In this document: piece by piece, positions 28,201-37,301 of the stretch
How positions within the stretch are numbered: position 1 is the stretch's first letter
Layout of the letters: every line of letters begins with the position of its first letter
DNA from: UBA6168 sp964508135
GTDB taxonomy: Bacteria > Bacteroidota > Bacteroidia > Chitinophagales > Saprospiraceae
Assembly: GCA_964508135.1 (NCBI GenBank)
Contig: CAZDSU010000021.1
Location: 1-64,000 of the forward strand
Reading direction: 5' to 3'
DNA length: 64,000 nt
Made by a program: the position numbers and the translations under genes
The notes under the pieces: generated by a model
Database searches by the model: none
Told to the model about the DNA's origin: nothing
What the model saw: the letters and a program-made list of their open reading frames with translations, nothing else

Positions 28201-28379
28201 TTGTCAGTGCCTTTTTCGAGGATATTCACGCCGATGAGGGTCTGGCCGTCTTCGGCGGAAGTGACGGTACCAGTTATTTTAATTGGATTTTGCTGCGCAA
28301 AAAGCGTTGCTGTTTGTAATAATATCACGAAGAGAGCAAGCGAACGGTTGAACAATTTTAGGAGTGATTGTTTTTTCAT
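25254..28379 (-). CDS. susC: SusC/RagA-family TonB-linked outer-membrane transporter
   Basis: 1041 residues. Signal peptide 1-29, a carboxypeptidase-regulatory-like domain (about 32-110), then the plug with the SusC signature VVTGYKREIKSDVATAISS, IRGAGTIGNNNPLFVIDGVP and DASAAIYGARAANGVILITTKKGK-type sequence, and a large beta-barrel ending in WIGGVRVEF with a terminal aromatic. It imports glycan fragments with energy from TonB. It is divergent from the AraC-type regulator with 152 bp between them, so its expression is probably controlled by that regulator. Confidence 0.96.
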   Translation of the reverse strand: MKKQSLLKLFNRSLALFVILLQTATLFAQQNPIKITGTVTSAEDGQTLIGVNILEKGTDNGTVTEVDGTYALTAASDAMLVFSYIGFENQEIAVQGRLKIDVSLGVGAKLLSQVVVTGYKREIKSDVATAISSVKSKDIEKLVVNGLDQALQGQAAGVQVTQTTGAPGDDIAVRIRGAGTIGNNNPLFVIDGVPTTGNINMFSTNDIESIEVLKDGASAAIYGARAANGVILITTKKGKAGKARFTFDASTGIQEANRLPKLLNAEDYLTIRNEAITNANALRDTIRWIELYDTAILDTLADTDWLGKVFSNAPIQRYALSATGGSEGGNFYILGEYQNQDGVFRGQGFKKYSLRFNGEAGSKRFKIGNNLSFSATDRKVINSSGDGFGGGNELNAIRYALIAAPVVPVYNADGSYVKVTSELGDPTLYGDGNANPLALIDATDWTIKRYRIFGNVFAELKPIESLRLRTTLGADLLFENGKLFKERLSQAIYDPTSLNESRVFDQNLVWNNTADFDQAFGKMKVSALVGMEAIVNKTNYLAASANNFYRTDPLFRYINNSVPADIKNLGASGIETEWALLSYFAQGGISYASRYVVNASVRRDGSSRFGDGNRWGVFPSVSAAWNVSNERFFENIPVVSTLKLRASWGKLGNQEIGVYPYSSLVETGRRVYDFGDQSVTGARLVEAGNSNIRWETTTQTDFGIELGFLKDRLSVVADYYKKLTSDVLVRVPIPQAGGSQNPPYVNAGEVENKGFELSVSLRGGKEFQYSIGANIATVHNEVVSLADSEPITGGFGLSDGAITKTEVGYPIGSFFLWKMDGIFQTQEEIESSPFQTDDTRPGDVKFADLNGDNVIDDKDRAHLGNPFPDVMFGLNASISYKNFDLSALAQGVRGNDVYFLFGNFAYEVQARGFNSYNGILDRWTPTNTDTDIPKVSLDDRNGNRRISTRWLEDGSYLRIRNITLGYNFKDLVKTEVIGNLRLYLTVQNAFTFTKYPGLDPEIQANTNDTRGIGISSDLAVGIDWGTVPAPRTWIGGVRVEF

Positions 28380-28531
28380 TCAAACTGATTTATCAAAACT
28401 GGTTAGCGGTAATTCTATCTCGCAAAATTCAGCAACCAGATAACCCACAAATGATACTTTTCTGCAAAATATTGGTACTATTGTGAATAATCTTTTGGCG
28501 ACCTCAAAATACCGGGAAATAAAATTTCAAC

Positions 28532-29512
28532 ATGCACATTTACCGTGAAATCACCCCGCTGCAAGAACCGGACGTTTTTGTTGTTTTGAACTCCTTCAAC
28601 AATGGCTTTGACTACCCGATTCACAACCACCCAGAGTTCGAGCTGAACCTCGTATTGAACATGTCAGGCAACCGCATCGTTGGCGACTCCACGGAACGCT
28701 ACACAGATTGCGACTTGGTACTGATTGGGTCACATCTTTATCATAAATGGGACGGCGATGAGGCATTGTTGCACAGTGGGCAGCCTTACCGTGTCATCAC
28801 CATCCAGTTCGGGATGGATTTGTTCAGCTCAAAATTGTTGCAGAAAGACCGTTTTTACAAAATCAAGAAGTTGTTGCAGGAGGCATCACGGGGGATAAAA
28901 TTTCACGGAAAAACCTTTAAAGATGCCAAGGAAAGGATGGTCGAATTGACCGAGGACAAGGGTTTTACGAGCGTCATTGGGTTCCTGCAATTGTTAGATT
29001 TGCTTTCGCAAACAACGGAAATCACCTTTTTGGCGAGCGAAGGATTTACCCCACAGGCACTCCGATCAGACAGTAACCGCATCCAAATCGCTTATGGTTA
29101 CATCCTGAAAAACTTCCATGACCCCGACCTGAAAATCGGCGATCTGGCGGCCTTGGTCAACATGAGCAGCTCCACGTTCAGCCATTTTTTCCAAAAATAC
29201 ACCAATAAAAACTTCACGGAATTCCTCATTGATGTGCGCCTCGGCAATGTCTGTAAGTTGCTGTTGAACACCAACGAAAATATCAACCAGATTTCCTACC
29301 GCTCCGGCTTCAACAACGCCGCCAATTTCAACCGCCTTTTCAAGAAATACCGCTCCTGCACTCCCGCCGAATACCGCCGCCGCAACAAGGAAAACGGGGA
29401 TTTTGATTGGGAAAAACAAATGACGCCCAGTCAGTTTTTGCCAAATGGTGCCAAGGTGATGGCGGATGCTGGGCCATTCGAGTATTCGACGACGAAGGTG
29501 GTACATGCGTAG
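28532..29512 (+). CDS. AraC-family transcriptional regulator
   Basis: 326 residues. The N-terminal cupin-like sensing domain (YPIHNHPEFELNLVLN with metal/ligand-type histidines, residues 28-100) is followed by an AraC double helix-turn-helix (about 215-290, including LKIGDLAALVNMSSSTFSHFFQKYTNKNF and ISYRSGFNNAANFNRLFKKY). The position, divergent from the SusC gene, suggests that it senses a sugar and activates the polysaccharide locus. Confidence 0.9.
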   Translation: MHIYREITPLQEPDVFVVLNSFNNGFDYPIHNHPEFELNLVLNMSGNRIVGDSTERYTDCDLVLIGSHLYHKWDGDEALLHSGQPYRVITIQFGMDLFSSKLLQKDRFYKIKKLLQEASRGIKFHGKTFKDAKERMVELTEDKGFTSVIGFLQLLDLLSQTTEITFLASEGFTPQALRSDSNRIQIAYGYILKNFHDPDLKIGDLAALVNMSSSTFSHFFQKYTNKNFTEFLIDVRLGNVCKLLLNTNENINQISYRSGFNNAANFNRLFKKYRSCTPAEYRRRNKENGDFDWEKQMTPSQFLPNGAKVMADAGPFEYSTTKVVHA

Positions 29513-29565
29513 AATGGTGGGATGTACTATTCGGGCCTCACTGCTCCTCACAAGGCCGAAATAAA

Positions 29566-29598
29566 AAAGGGCCATGAAATGATTTCATGACCCTTTAA
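29566..29598 (-). terminator. Strong terminator of tRNA-Pro, possibly bidirectional
   Basis: A near-perfect hairpin (AAAGGG-CATGAAAT / ATTTCATG-CCCTTT) follows the tRNA-Pro gene on the minus strand and is trailed by TTTTTTATTTC. On the plus strand it follows the AraC-type gene by about 55 bp, so it may end both transcripts. Confidence 0.8.
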
Positions 29599-29602
29599 AC
29601 GG

Positions 29603-29677
29603 TCGGGGTAGCAGGATTCGAACCTGCGGCCCCCTGTTCCCAAAACAGGTGCGCTAACCGGACTGCGCTACACCCCG
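29603..29677 (-). tRNA. tRNA-Pro (anticodon TGG)
   Basis: The minus strand folds into a cloverleaf: acceptor CGGGGTG/TACCCCG with A discriminator, anticodon stem CCTGT/ACAGG with loop TTTGGGA, and T arm with GGTTCGAATCC. CCA is not fully encoded. Confidence 0.95.
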
Positions 29678-29793
29678 TACCCTCCTCTCGAAGGGGTCAC
29701 AAGTTTTAACTGGCGACCCTTTCGGATTTTTAAGGATACTTTCATCCTCAACTTTGTTGCCCTCCCTAGAACGCAAGCATTTTGAAAAGGTTG

Positions 29794-29882
29794 CGGTGAG
29801 ACCGGGATTCGAACCCGGGGTACCAGTTTCCCAGTACGACAGTTTAGCAAACTGTTGGTTTCAGCCACTCACCCATCTCACC
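29794..29882 (-). tRNA. tRNA-Ser (anticodon GCT)
   Basis: Minus-strand cloverleaf with acceptor GGTGAGA/TCTCACC and G discriminator, anticodon loop TGCTAAA in stem CAGTT/AACTG, a long variable arm typical of serine tRNA, and GGTTCGAATCC in the T arm. Confidence 0.95.
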
Positions 29883-29989
29883 GGGTTTTGCCGAAGCGGG
29901 TGCAAAGGTAAATTTCGTTTTCAGAAAACCAAATTCAAACCATGCACTTTTTCAGAATTTCCTCGGGGCAATGGCAAAACCCTTACCAA

Positions 29990-31432
29990 TTACTTTTCGT
30001 TCAGCGTCAATCGTATCTTTTTCTCCAGCTCTGAAACGGTATCTTTGAAGACCAAGTCAGTTTCCATCAAGTCCTGCACCGTTTTGATGGAGTAAATAAC
30101 AGTGCTGTGGTCACGCCCACCAAACATCTCCCCGATGTTCTTTAGTGATTTGTCAGTCAGGTTTTTTGCCAAGTACATGGAAAGTTGCCGAGCAATTACA
30201 ATCTGGCGCTTACGGGTCTTGCCGCCAAGTTTCTCAACTGGCAAGTCAAAATGGTCGGCCACCAAGTTCTTGATGAATTCAAGCGTTATTTCTTTGTTGA
30301 TTTGGGTGACAAAATTCTTTACCACTTCTTTCGCCAAGTCCACGTCTATTTCCCTGCGGTTCAGCGACGATTGGGCGATAACGGAAACCAGTACCCCCTC
30401 CAGCTCACGAATGTTGTTCTGGATATGGTAGCAGATGAATTCCACGACGCTGTTTGGCAGCTCTACGCCTTCCCTGTTCATCTTAGACTCAAGGATGGCC
30501 ACACGGGTTTCGAAATCAGGTACTTGCAGGTCGGCGGAAAGTCCCCACTTGAAACGGGAAATCAAGCGCTCCTCCATCCCGTCGAGGTCTTTGGGTGGGC
30601 GGTCTGAGGTCAGGATGATTTGCTTGCCACCTTGATGCAGTTGGTTGAAGATGTGGAAGAATATTTCCTGGGTTTTCTGCTTGTTGGCCAAGAACTGGAT
30701 ATCGTCAACAATCAACACGTCTACCATCTGGTAGAAGTTCACAAAGTCGTTGACCGCATTGTTCTTGATGGAGTCAATGATTTGGCCGGTAAATTTTTCG
30801 GATGAAACGTACAGGACGGACTTGTTATCATGCAGTTTCAGCACCTCGTTGCCGACTGCATGGGCCAAGTGCGTCTTACCTAAGCCCACATCACCAAAGA
30901 TGACCAAGGGGTTGAAGGCTGTACCACCTGGTTTTTTGGCCACAGCATGTCCTGCTGAACGGGCCAAGCGGTTGCAATCACCTTCTATAAAGGTGTTGAA
31001 AGTATAAGTTGGGTTGAGCTGAGATTCAATCTTCAGTTTTTTAATTCCGGGGATTACAAAAGGATTTTTTATGCTGCTGGTGTCAATGCTACCAGGGTTT
31101 GCGCCGTTTGAGTAGCCACTTTTCAGAGCAGTGGTAGATTCGTTCTTTGCCTGTTCCTCGTTGCGCTGTTGGCGCAGGTTGGATGAAAGAATTTGATATT
31201 CCAAGCGGCCTTTGTCACCAAGCTCCTTGCGGATGGACATTTTCAGGAGCGAAACGTAGTGCTCCTCTAGCCATTCGTAGAAGAACTTGTTCGGCACTTG
31301 AATAGTTAGTGCATTGTTTTCAAGCCTGATTGGCCGGATAGGCTCAAACCAGGTCTTGAAGCTTTGACCGTTAACGTTCCTTCGGATAACATGCAAGCAG
31401 CTATCCCATACTGTTACGCAATCCTTTACCAT
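29990..31432 (-). CDS. dnaA: Chromosomal replication initiator DnaA
   Basis: 480 residues. Domain I (1-85, including FKTWFEPIRPI), a short variable linker, AAA+ domain III with Walker A GDVGLGKTHLAHAVG and Walker B LIVDDIQFL, and domain IV with the DnaA-box-reading motif GGRDHSTVIYSIKTV. It binds origin DNA and opens it. I see no cluster of TTATCCACA boxes in the 367 bp upstream, so the origin may be elsewhere, which is common in Bacteroidota. Confidence 0.98.
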   Translation of the reverse strand: MVKDCVTVWDSCLHVIRRNVNGQSFKTWFEPIRPIRLENNALTIQVPNKFFYEWLEEHYVSLLKMSIRKELGDKGRLEYQILSSNLRQQRNEEQAKNESTTALKSGYSNGANPGSIDTSSIKNPFVIPGIKKLKIESQLNPTYTFNTFIEGDCNRLARSAGHAVAKKPGGTAFNPLVIFGDVGLGKTHLAHAVGNEVLKLHDNKSVLYVSSEKFTGQIIDSIKNNAVNDFVNFYQMVDVLIVDDIQFLANKQKTQEIFFHIFNQLHQGGKQIILTSDRPPKDLDGMEERLISRFKWGLSADLQVPDFETRVAILESKMNREGVELPNSVVEFICYHIQNNIRELEGVLVSVIAQSSLNRREIDVDLAKEVVKNFVTQINKEITLEFIKNLVADHFDLPVEKLGGKTRKRQIVIARQLSMYLAKNLTDKSLKNIGEMFGGRDHSTVIYSIKTVQDLMETDLVFKDTVSELEKKIRLTLNEK

Positions 31433-31799
31433 TCTCCAAATTAGTTGGCAGTTAAGAAATAAGGTTTCGGTTCCCGTCCTCTTCGGGTTTTTATAGTATC
31501 AGTAAATCAGGAAGTTACTCCGAGTGAATGCGCTGGGCATGCAAATAGACAGATTGTTGTTGACTCAGTCATCAATTTGCGGTATTGATTGGAGAGTTGC
31601 AAAGGTGGTGAAATTCCATCAATCCAGTTTGGGAATTTTTAACTTTTTTAGATTTTTTTTTCTCTCAAAAATACGATTACAGTGGGAAGAATCATAAACC
31701 ATTCAGAATCAGACAGATAGGTTGTCGAACCCTTAACTTATTGAAAATCAATTGCTTATACTTACAAGCGCTGATAATCAACGAGTTACGGACAGCTTT
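31433..31799. other. Spacer upstream of dnaA, no gene seen
   Basis: The 367 bp hold the dnaA promoter region and an AT-rich stretch (about 31637-31680, with runs of T). No consensus DnaA box and no hairpin of note beyond a short CCCG/CGGG pair at 31474-31486. Confidence 0.5.
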
Positions 31800-32333
31800 T
31801 TACATCAACAGAGAAGCTTCCTTTTTAATAGCCAGCAGGGCTGTGTTCAACGAATTGACCGAATGGCTATCCGTCTGCGATAAAAGCACGGTGGCGAGCT
31901 GCTTAGAAGCCCCCTTTGGGTCAACTTGTTCATACATGCCATTGATGTCCATAACGGTATTATCTCTCGAAATTTTGACAATCTGCCACAATTGTTCGGA
32001 AACATAGACCTGTTGTGTAATGTTGTATTCAAACTCCTGTTGAATGGTGAGCATCATGGCCAACCGCAAGGCTGCGTTGGTTTGGCCCTCCTCCCGAAGC
32101 CTAAGCATGAGGCTTGGAATGGCAATACGTTCACAAAAGAGAGAGAGCCGCTCATAGGCTTGCAGCCGTGATGGTATTGTTGTATTGCCTTGATTTTGTC
32201 TGAATTCCAACACCTTGAGCTGGTACTGCTTGTCCAGGTAGGTTTTCATCAAGTAATAAACTGTGAAAAAAACAACAAGCGCAGGTACTGTGATTTTAAT
32301 GATTTCCAGCAGGGCTATCAACCAATTTGACAT
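31800..32333 (-). CDS. Small membrane-anchored protein of unknown function
   Basis: 177 residues. One N-terminal membrane segment (about 8-30: LEIIKITVPALVVFFTVYYLM) is followed by a cytoplasmic helical part with LQAYERLSLFCERI and QQEFEYNITQQVYVSEQLW. This pattern occurs in conserved hypothetical proteins of Bacteroidota (possibly the DUF7935 group); I know of no function. It lies between dnaA and the divergent IscA/HesB gene. Codon use looks like its neighbours. Confidence 0.8.
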   Translation of the reverse strand: MSNWLIALLEIIKITVPALVVFFTVYYLMKTYLDKQYQLKVLEFRQNQGNTTIPSRLQAYERLSLFCERIAIPSLMLRLREEGQTNAALRLAMMLTIQQEFEYNITQQVYVSEQLWQIVKISRDNTVMDINGMYEQVDPKGASKQLATVLLSQTDSHSVNSLNTALLAIKKEASLLM

Positions 32334-32492
32334 GATTCAAGTTTTTGTTCTTAACGAAAATGCCTGTAAACGAAACAAGGTTTTAGTTTTGGGGGCGCAA
32401 AACTAAGCCAAAGCATGAAATTTAAAAATCATTTCGCTGGCCTCAACCGAAGTCCATCCAGATTTGTTTCGGTTTGTGAATTTCAGATTTGC

Positions 32493-32500
32493 TAAATTTG
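32493..32500 (+). promoter_or_regulatory. Promoter -7 box of the IscA/HesB gene
   Basis: TAAATTTG matches TAnnTTTG exactly and lies 19 nt before the start codon at 32520. A TTTG at 32473-32476 is a possible -33 box, although its spacing is short. Confidence 0.5.
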
Positions 32501-32519
32501 TGGCCTAAAAATAAGAAAA

Positions 32520-32867
32520 ATGCAAACTACCATATCCGCACTGCCCATTTCACTCACGCAAGGCGCTGTTGAACAACTACGCAACATCATTGAAAGCCAA
32601 AACATCCCCGAAGATCATGGCCTCCGTATCGGTGTGAAAGGCGGCGGCTGCTCTGGCTTTTCCTACCAACTGGGGTTCGATGCCAAAACTGACCAAGACG
32701 ACGAATTCGAAATTGGTGGCCTTCGTGTCTTTATGCAAAAAGCCCATGCCATCTACCTGCTTGGAATGGAAATCGACTGGGTGGACGGCCTGAACAACCG
32801 TGGGTTCTCGTTCAACAACCCCAATGCCACCTCCACCTGTGGTTGCGGAACTTCTTTCTCTGCCTGA
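32520..32867 (+). CDS. HesB/IscA-family iron-sulfur cluster assembly protein
   Basis: 115 residues, the usual length. It holds the A-type carrier signature with three conserved cysteines: GVKGGGCSGFSY (Cys at about 41) and the C-terminal TCGCGTSF pair. Such proteins receive Fe-S clusters from the scaffold and hand them to apo-enzymes. The N-terminal 10 residues are specific to this protein. A terminator follows 23 bp after the stop codon. Confidence 0.95.
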   Translation: MQTTISALPISLTQGAVEQLRNIIESQNIPEDHGLRIGVKGGGCSGFSYQLGFDAKTDQDDEFEIGGLRVFMQKAHAIYLLGMEIDWVDGLNNRGFSFNNPNATSTCGCGTSFSA

Positions 32868-32889
32868 TTTACAGATTCTAATATAATTC

Positions 32890-32922
32890 AAAAGCCCGAC
32901 GGGTTCATCCGTCGGGCTTTTT
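32890..32922 (+). terminator. Rho-independent terminator after the IscA/HesB gene
   Basis: A perfect 12 bp stem (AAAGCCCGACGG and CCGTCGGGCTTT) with a 6 nt loop is followed by TTC. The rest of the spacer up to 33307 (about 385 bp, AT-rich) shows no convincing gene. Confidence 0.85.
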
Positions 32923-33307
32923 CGTTGGCAGAAGTGAATGACTGATTATTGGATGTTCTCACGCAAAATCCGGTTTCAAATCCGAGTTTCACTTATCAGG
33001 TTTCCAAAGCCCACGATTGAAATCAAAACAAACTTTTTGATCCTGTTTTGACGATACGTGACTGATTCGCTTGTAAAAATAAAAGAGGGGTATAAGGAGG
33101 TAATGAAATTCTTTCCGAAACCGTTACCAAACTTGAAAGCATTTCAAAACAATGCGACAAAGATACTCCAAAATGAAAACCAAGCTCCTCAGGTCATTTT
33201 TTTCAGTAAAAATACGGAGGCAAATCAAATCGAAAAATGAGTCGCAAACACCTGATTTACAGCAATTTACAAAAAAAACTCAGGCCACCATTTTTTGCCC
33301 CCCTACT

Positions 33308-36300
33308 TTAATCCTTCAGTTTATCTTCCAATGAAATTTCATCAACTTGTTCGCCAGAATTACTTTGATAGGCATCGAGCTTTATGATTTTGCTAGCCAA
33401 AAGCCTCGCCTCCACACCTGGGTTCTTGAGCCAGTTCACCGACCAAAATGGCAGGTATGTCATTCCCGATTTTTCGATGGCATCACGCTGGCTTTGCTCC
33501 CAAAGTGGAGAGGTAAACGTTGTGCCGGAAAAAAAGCCGTCAGGATGCAGCACCACTGGCTTTCCGCCCTCATGAAGCGGTTTAATCGTCATTGGAAAAT
33601 GGACAGCGTCAGTGGCCACTTTCGTAGAAATTCGCTTCAAGTCCAAAAACGGCTCCAGCGCATGGATGACCTCCTCGGTAAAAATAGACGGAGGTGCATC
33701 GCTGCTCATGCTTTTGCCAAGTGCCTCCATCGAAATCATCATCTGAGGTTTGTTGTTGTTTTTGGTCGCTTCTGCCAGCCGGATAAAATGCGCCAGCAGC
33801 CAAGCGCCTTCTTCCCATTTTTTAACCTCAAACTGTTGAAGATGGCTCTCCGGAATCGAGTGGACGATATGATAGGCTTGCACGGGCTTGTTCACAAGCA
33901 TTCTCAAATGGCCAACTCCGGACGAGGTGTTTAGGAAGACGAGTTTCTTGGTCATTTCCCCCTTCAAGTTTACCAACCCAAAAGTGCAGGAAACAAGGAT
34001 GATGTCAAAATGCTGCCCAAACAGCTCATCAATGTGGAATACACCCATGCCGTTGCGCTCCAACTGTTGGATTTTTTCGCTCCCAAGCACGTTCTGCTGT
34101 TTGAGCTTCAGCAGGTAGTTGGCAATGAGGTCCCGCTGCTCCACCGTGAAGGTTATGATGCCTACCGATGGGTAAATCCGCTGGGGCGTCTGTTTGATTT
34201 GGTTCAACAGTCTGATGATGTGCTGCGCCTCGGTATCGTTGGTGCCTTCCAGTTCATGGAAACGGCCCTCGACATTGTCCACCAGGTAGCTGGCTCGGTG
34301 CTTCGGGAAATCAAGGTTTTCCTTTATCAAGCCAGAAGTGGGTGTAGGCGGTTCATAGCGGTTGGAAATCAAAGCAGAATGTACGCCATTTTCGAGTGCG
34401 TATTGGAGCAGGCTGGTCTCATTTCCGTAGCTGTCGTTGCTGCCCATGATGACCAGCTTTTGCCCCATCGGGGCGATGGCCGTTGCCGATTCTACCGAAA
34501 ACTTGTTGGCTTCGTCAAAAATCACATAGTCAAAATAGCCTTTGCCTTCGGGCAATTCATTGAGCGCAACATGTGGCGTCACGAAAAGGATTGGCAAATA
34601 CGCTGTCACCGCCTCGAAGCTGTGTTCGAGCACTTTTGACAATGGCAGGGTTTCCGCTGAAATATGTCCCGATTTATCAAAAATCAATTGCCAAGCTTGC
34701 TTGTTCTTTTTTTTCAAAGCCTTGATTTCAGTGGACTGCTTATCCTGCCACAGCTTCGTCAACTGATTGAAAATCAGTGGTTTGAGTTGATCCCAAGCAG
34801 CGTTGAACTGCTCGATTTGCTCTGAACCTTCGGGTAGTGCGGGCGATTGCGCCTTGGCCAACAAACTGTTGAAATACCAGCTCTCAAACGCAGCCACCCA
34901 GTCCCCCGGTTTTACCTTCACCAGCGCACGAACCACTTTTTGACCTAAACCACCAAGTCCAAGCCAGTTGGATTGCCAGGCATGGAATGGCTTGAAATCA
35001 CGCATGTTGAGCTGTGTGGATTCCAACTGCTCCATGATGCTCTCAAGGTATTTTTGGCGTTGCGGGATGGTGAGGGTCTTGTTCTCCAACGGCCTTTGGT
35101 ACAGCCCGGACTCGTTCAACTCCTCAATCAAAATATTCAAGGAAAACTCCAAAGTTGTAATTTGCTCCTTGACATCAAGGCTTGGATGGGCGGTCTTGCT
35201 GTTCAATCGCATCACTTCCTCCTGCACCAGATTGTCGGAGTTGCCATACCACTGGCCCAGCACCGAGCGGAAATGGACAAGGTTCTCAGTGGTCTTTGGG
35301 ATGTTCTCGCCGTCCTTGCAGGGTGCAAATTCAACATCGAAATAAGGGTTGGTCTCGTAGGCTTTTTGGAAGGCCCGGTAGCGTTTGCTTACCTCCTCCT
35401 GTGCTGATTTTATTTTTTTCTTTTTGGATGAAAAAAACGAGGGCCACTCAAAGGCACTGGAACCCGCCGAGGCGAATCCGCTACCTAGCAGCGCCGTGCT
35501 GTTCTGAATTTCTTCTACCAGCGATTTCGCCAGATTGTCAAGGTGCGTGAAATATTCACGATAGTGCTCCTTGAGCCGGGCGGCGTAGCTGTCCGTTTTG
35601 TTGATATACTCGCTTTGCAGCTCGTTGGTTTTCGCCATGAAAAGCCTGAGATTGGTCTCCACGAATTGCTGGCTTTTCTTGGCTTCGTTGCCCACAAAAA
35701 TTTGGTCGTTGAGGTTGCTCAACGGATGGGTCAGGGTTTTTATGGCTTCGAAAAGTGGTTCGCTCCGCAATATTCCCGTCACGATTTGTTCGTGCTCATT
35801 GAGCAGGTAACTGAAATCCGAAGCGTTTAGGTGACTGGCCAGGCGCTCTTTTCCCTCTATCCTGTTGCTTGCCATGAAAAGACCAACGGTTTCCGTCCAA
35901 TCTTTGTCCCCAAAAATTTTGCCCTTTACAGCGCTGAAAGTCTGTTGCACAGCAGCCCTTGCATGGAGATATTGGGTCTTTTTTGAATTGAAATCCTCCT
36001 GTTTGTGCACTACCTCCCTGCCTCCGCCAGTTGCAGCCGTGCGCAGTAGTTCCAAAAGTGGCATTTTATCGTACAGGGCATCATCCAATAAAAAATGCAG
36101 TTGAAAAATGCCGGCCTTGGACAGCAAGTTTTGCGTGTATTTCAGTGATTGGGTCCGCTCAGAAACGACTAGGCATTTTTTGCCCTCGGAGAGGGCGTTG
36201 ATGAGCAAATTTACGAGCGCCTGCGCCTTACCAAGGGCATCCTCGCCCTCAACAACGGTTGTTTTTTGGCGGGCAATGGTCTCCAAGGCAGTTGTTTGCT

Positions 36301-37063
36301 CCGGGTCATCAGGTTGGTAAGCAAAGACAAACTCATCCGGCTTGCTGGCTTCCATTGGCACAAAGACATTTTCTGGGCGGGCATCATCGGGTGACCACCG
36401 GCTGTTCTGAGGCGGGTAGAGTCCCAGTACGCCAGACCAGTGCATGGCCCCAACTGCCGTGAACGAACCTATTTCGTCAATTCCCGGCGACGGGATCACC
36501 TCATCTGGGCGCCCGAAGCTTTCAAAGTTCAATCTGGCAGCAATTTCATTGCAAAATTCAGCAAGTTTGCTTTTGTCTATCTTTTTGGAAAAGGCCATCT
36601 CCTCAGCTCGCTGGACAAGGTCAAGCCCATATTTATCCTTCAAATGGTCAAACAAGCGGTAGTTTGGGAGAATATGCCGCTGCTCTGAGGACTTGAGCAC
36701 CCAAGAATCCACGCGTGTCTGTGCTGGTTCGAGCTGCATCTTCCAGATGAAAACCGGAGAAACCACGAGATCACTATTAAAGGTGTCAATGACCAGGGGG
36801 AAGCCAAAACCAAAGGATTTTGGTCCAAAAATTTTCTCAAAATTCCTGGATTCAAAGTAAAGGTGGCGCAATTTGTCCGCAGCCAACGACACCACGTTTA
36901 CTTGCCTAGATAGCTTCCCGGTTAGCAGTTCGTCCAGAAATATGCTGGCAAAGCCCGGTGTTTCTTCGTCCACTGCACAGATGTCTGCCCGGTCCAGATA
37001 GAACGGCAGGGAATTGTGATAAATGGAATAAATGGAAGGTGATTGATTACTCCTCATGGACAC
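33308..37063 (-). CDS. Superfamily I helicase-like NTPase with degenerate Walker A
   Basis: 1251 residues. The region 255-300 corresponds to helicase motif I: GEDALGKAQALVNLL (Lys279), with Ala280 where the P-loop needs Ser/Thr. Motif II is FDYVIFDEANKF (Asp850-Glu851), separated from motif I by a long, partly coiled-coil insertion (about 350-720). Motif-like VGIITFTVEQRDLI and a C-terminal LPFWSVNWLKNP segment (similar to the end of DUF4011/DUF3320-type helicases) follow. The order matches large UPF1/Sen1-like or DUF4011-type proteins. Whether it hydrolyses ATP is open. No operon partner is evident; it is convergent with the IscA/HesB gene. Confidence 0.65.
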   Translation of the reverse strand: MSMRSNQSPSIYSIYHNSLPFYLDRADICAVDEETPGFASIFLDELLTGKLSRQVNVVSLAADKLRHLYFESRNFEKIFGPKSFGFGFPLVIDTFNSDLVVSPVFIWKMQLEPAQTRVDSWVLKSSEQRHILPNYRLFDHLKDKYGLDLVQRAEEMAFSKKIDKSKLAEFCNEIAARLNFESFGRPDEVIPSPGIDEIGSFTAVGAMHWSGVLGLYPPQNSRWSPDDARPENVFVPMEASKPDEFVFAYQPDDPEQTTALETIARQKTTVVEGEDALGKAQALVNLLINALSEGKKCLVVSERTQSLKYTQNLLSKAGIFQLHFLLDDALYDKMPLLELLRTAATGGGREVVHKQEDFNSKKTQYLHARAAVQQTFSAVKGKIFGDKDWTETVGLFMASNRIEGKERLASHLNASDFSYLLNEHEQIVTGILRSEPLFEAIKTLTHPLSNLNDQIFVGNEAKKSQQFVETNLRLFMAKTNELQSEYINKTDSYAARLKEHYREYFTHLDNLAKSLVEEIQNSTALLGSGFASAGSSAFEWPSFFSSKKKKIKSAQEEVSKRYRAFQKAYETNPYFDVEFAPCKDGENIPKTTENLVHFRSVLGQWYGNSDNLVQEEVMRLNSKTAHPSLDVKEQITTLEFSLNILIEELNESGLYQRPLENKTLTIPQRQKYLESIMEQLESTQLNMRDFKPFHAWQSNWLGLGGLGQKVVRALVKVKPGDWVAAFESWYFNSLLAKAQSPALPEGSEQIEQFNAAWDQLKPLIFNQLTKLWQDKQSTEIKALKKKNKQAWQLIFDKSGHISAETLPLSKVLEHSFEAVTAYLPILFVTPHVALNELPEGKGYFDYVIFDEANKFSVESATAIAPMGQKLVIMGSNDSYGNETSLLQYALENGVHSALISNRYEPPTPTSGLIKENLDFPKHRASYLVDNVEGRFHELEGTNDTEAQHIIRLLNQIKQTPQRIYPSVGIITFTVEQRDLIANYLLKLKQQNVLGSEKIQQLERNGMGVFHIDELFGQHFDIILVSCTFGLVNLKGEMTKKLVFLNTSSGVGHLRMLVNKPVQAYHIVHSIPESHLQQFEVKKWEEGAWLLAHFIRLAEATKNNNKPQMMISMEALGKSMSSDAPPSIFTEEVIHALEPFLDLKRISTKVATDAVHFPMTIKPLHEGGKPVVLHPDGFFSGTTFTSPLWEQSQRDAIEKSGMTYLPFWSVNWLKNPGVEARLLASKIIKLDAYQSNSGEQVDEISLEDKLKD

Positions 37064-37301
37064 GATGGTTGTTGCGTGACTGGCATCAATAAAATAATGC
37101 CTATTTTTATAACTGCCTAAGAATGAGCACGTAAGAACTGGATTTTTTTACGAAAACACAAATTTAGCTGCAATGCCTTCCCACTTTTGTTGAACCACAA
37201 TGCCAATTTCATTAAAACTGGTTTTTTAGTATCAACTATGACGAAATCGCATCGCTCAAAACCTTTTGCGGGCGATGCTGTTCAACTCAAAAAAACGCAA
37301 C

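Noticed and set aside
33058..33240. 60-codon plus-strand frame with GTG start between the IscA/HesB and helicase-like genes
   Set aside because: Short, no family likeness, AT-rich spacer and no promoter or leader that supports it.
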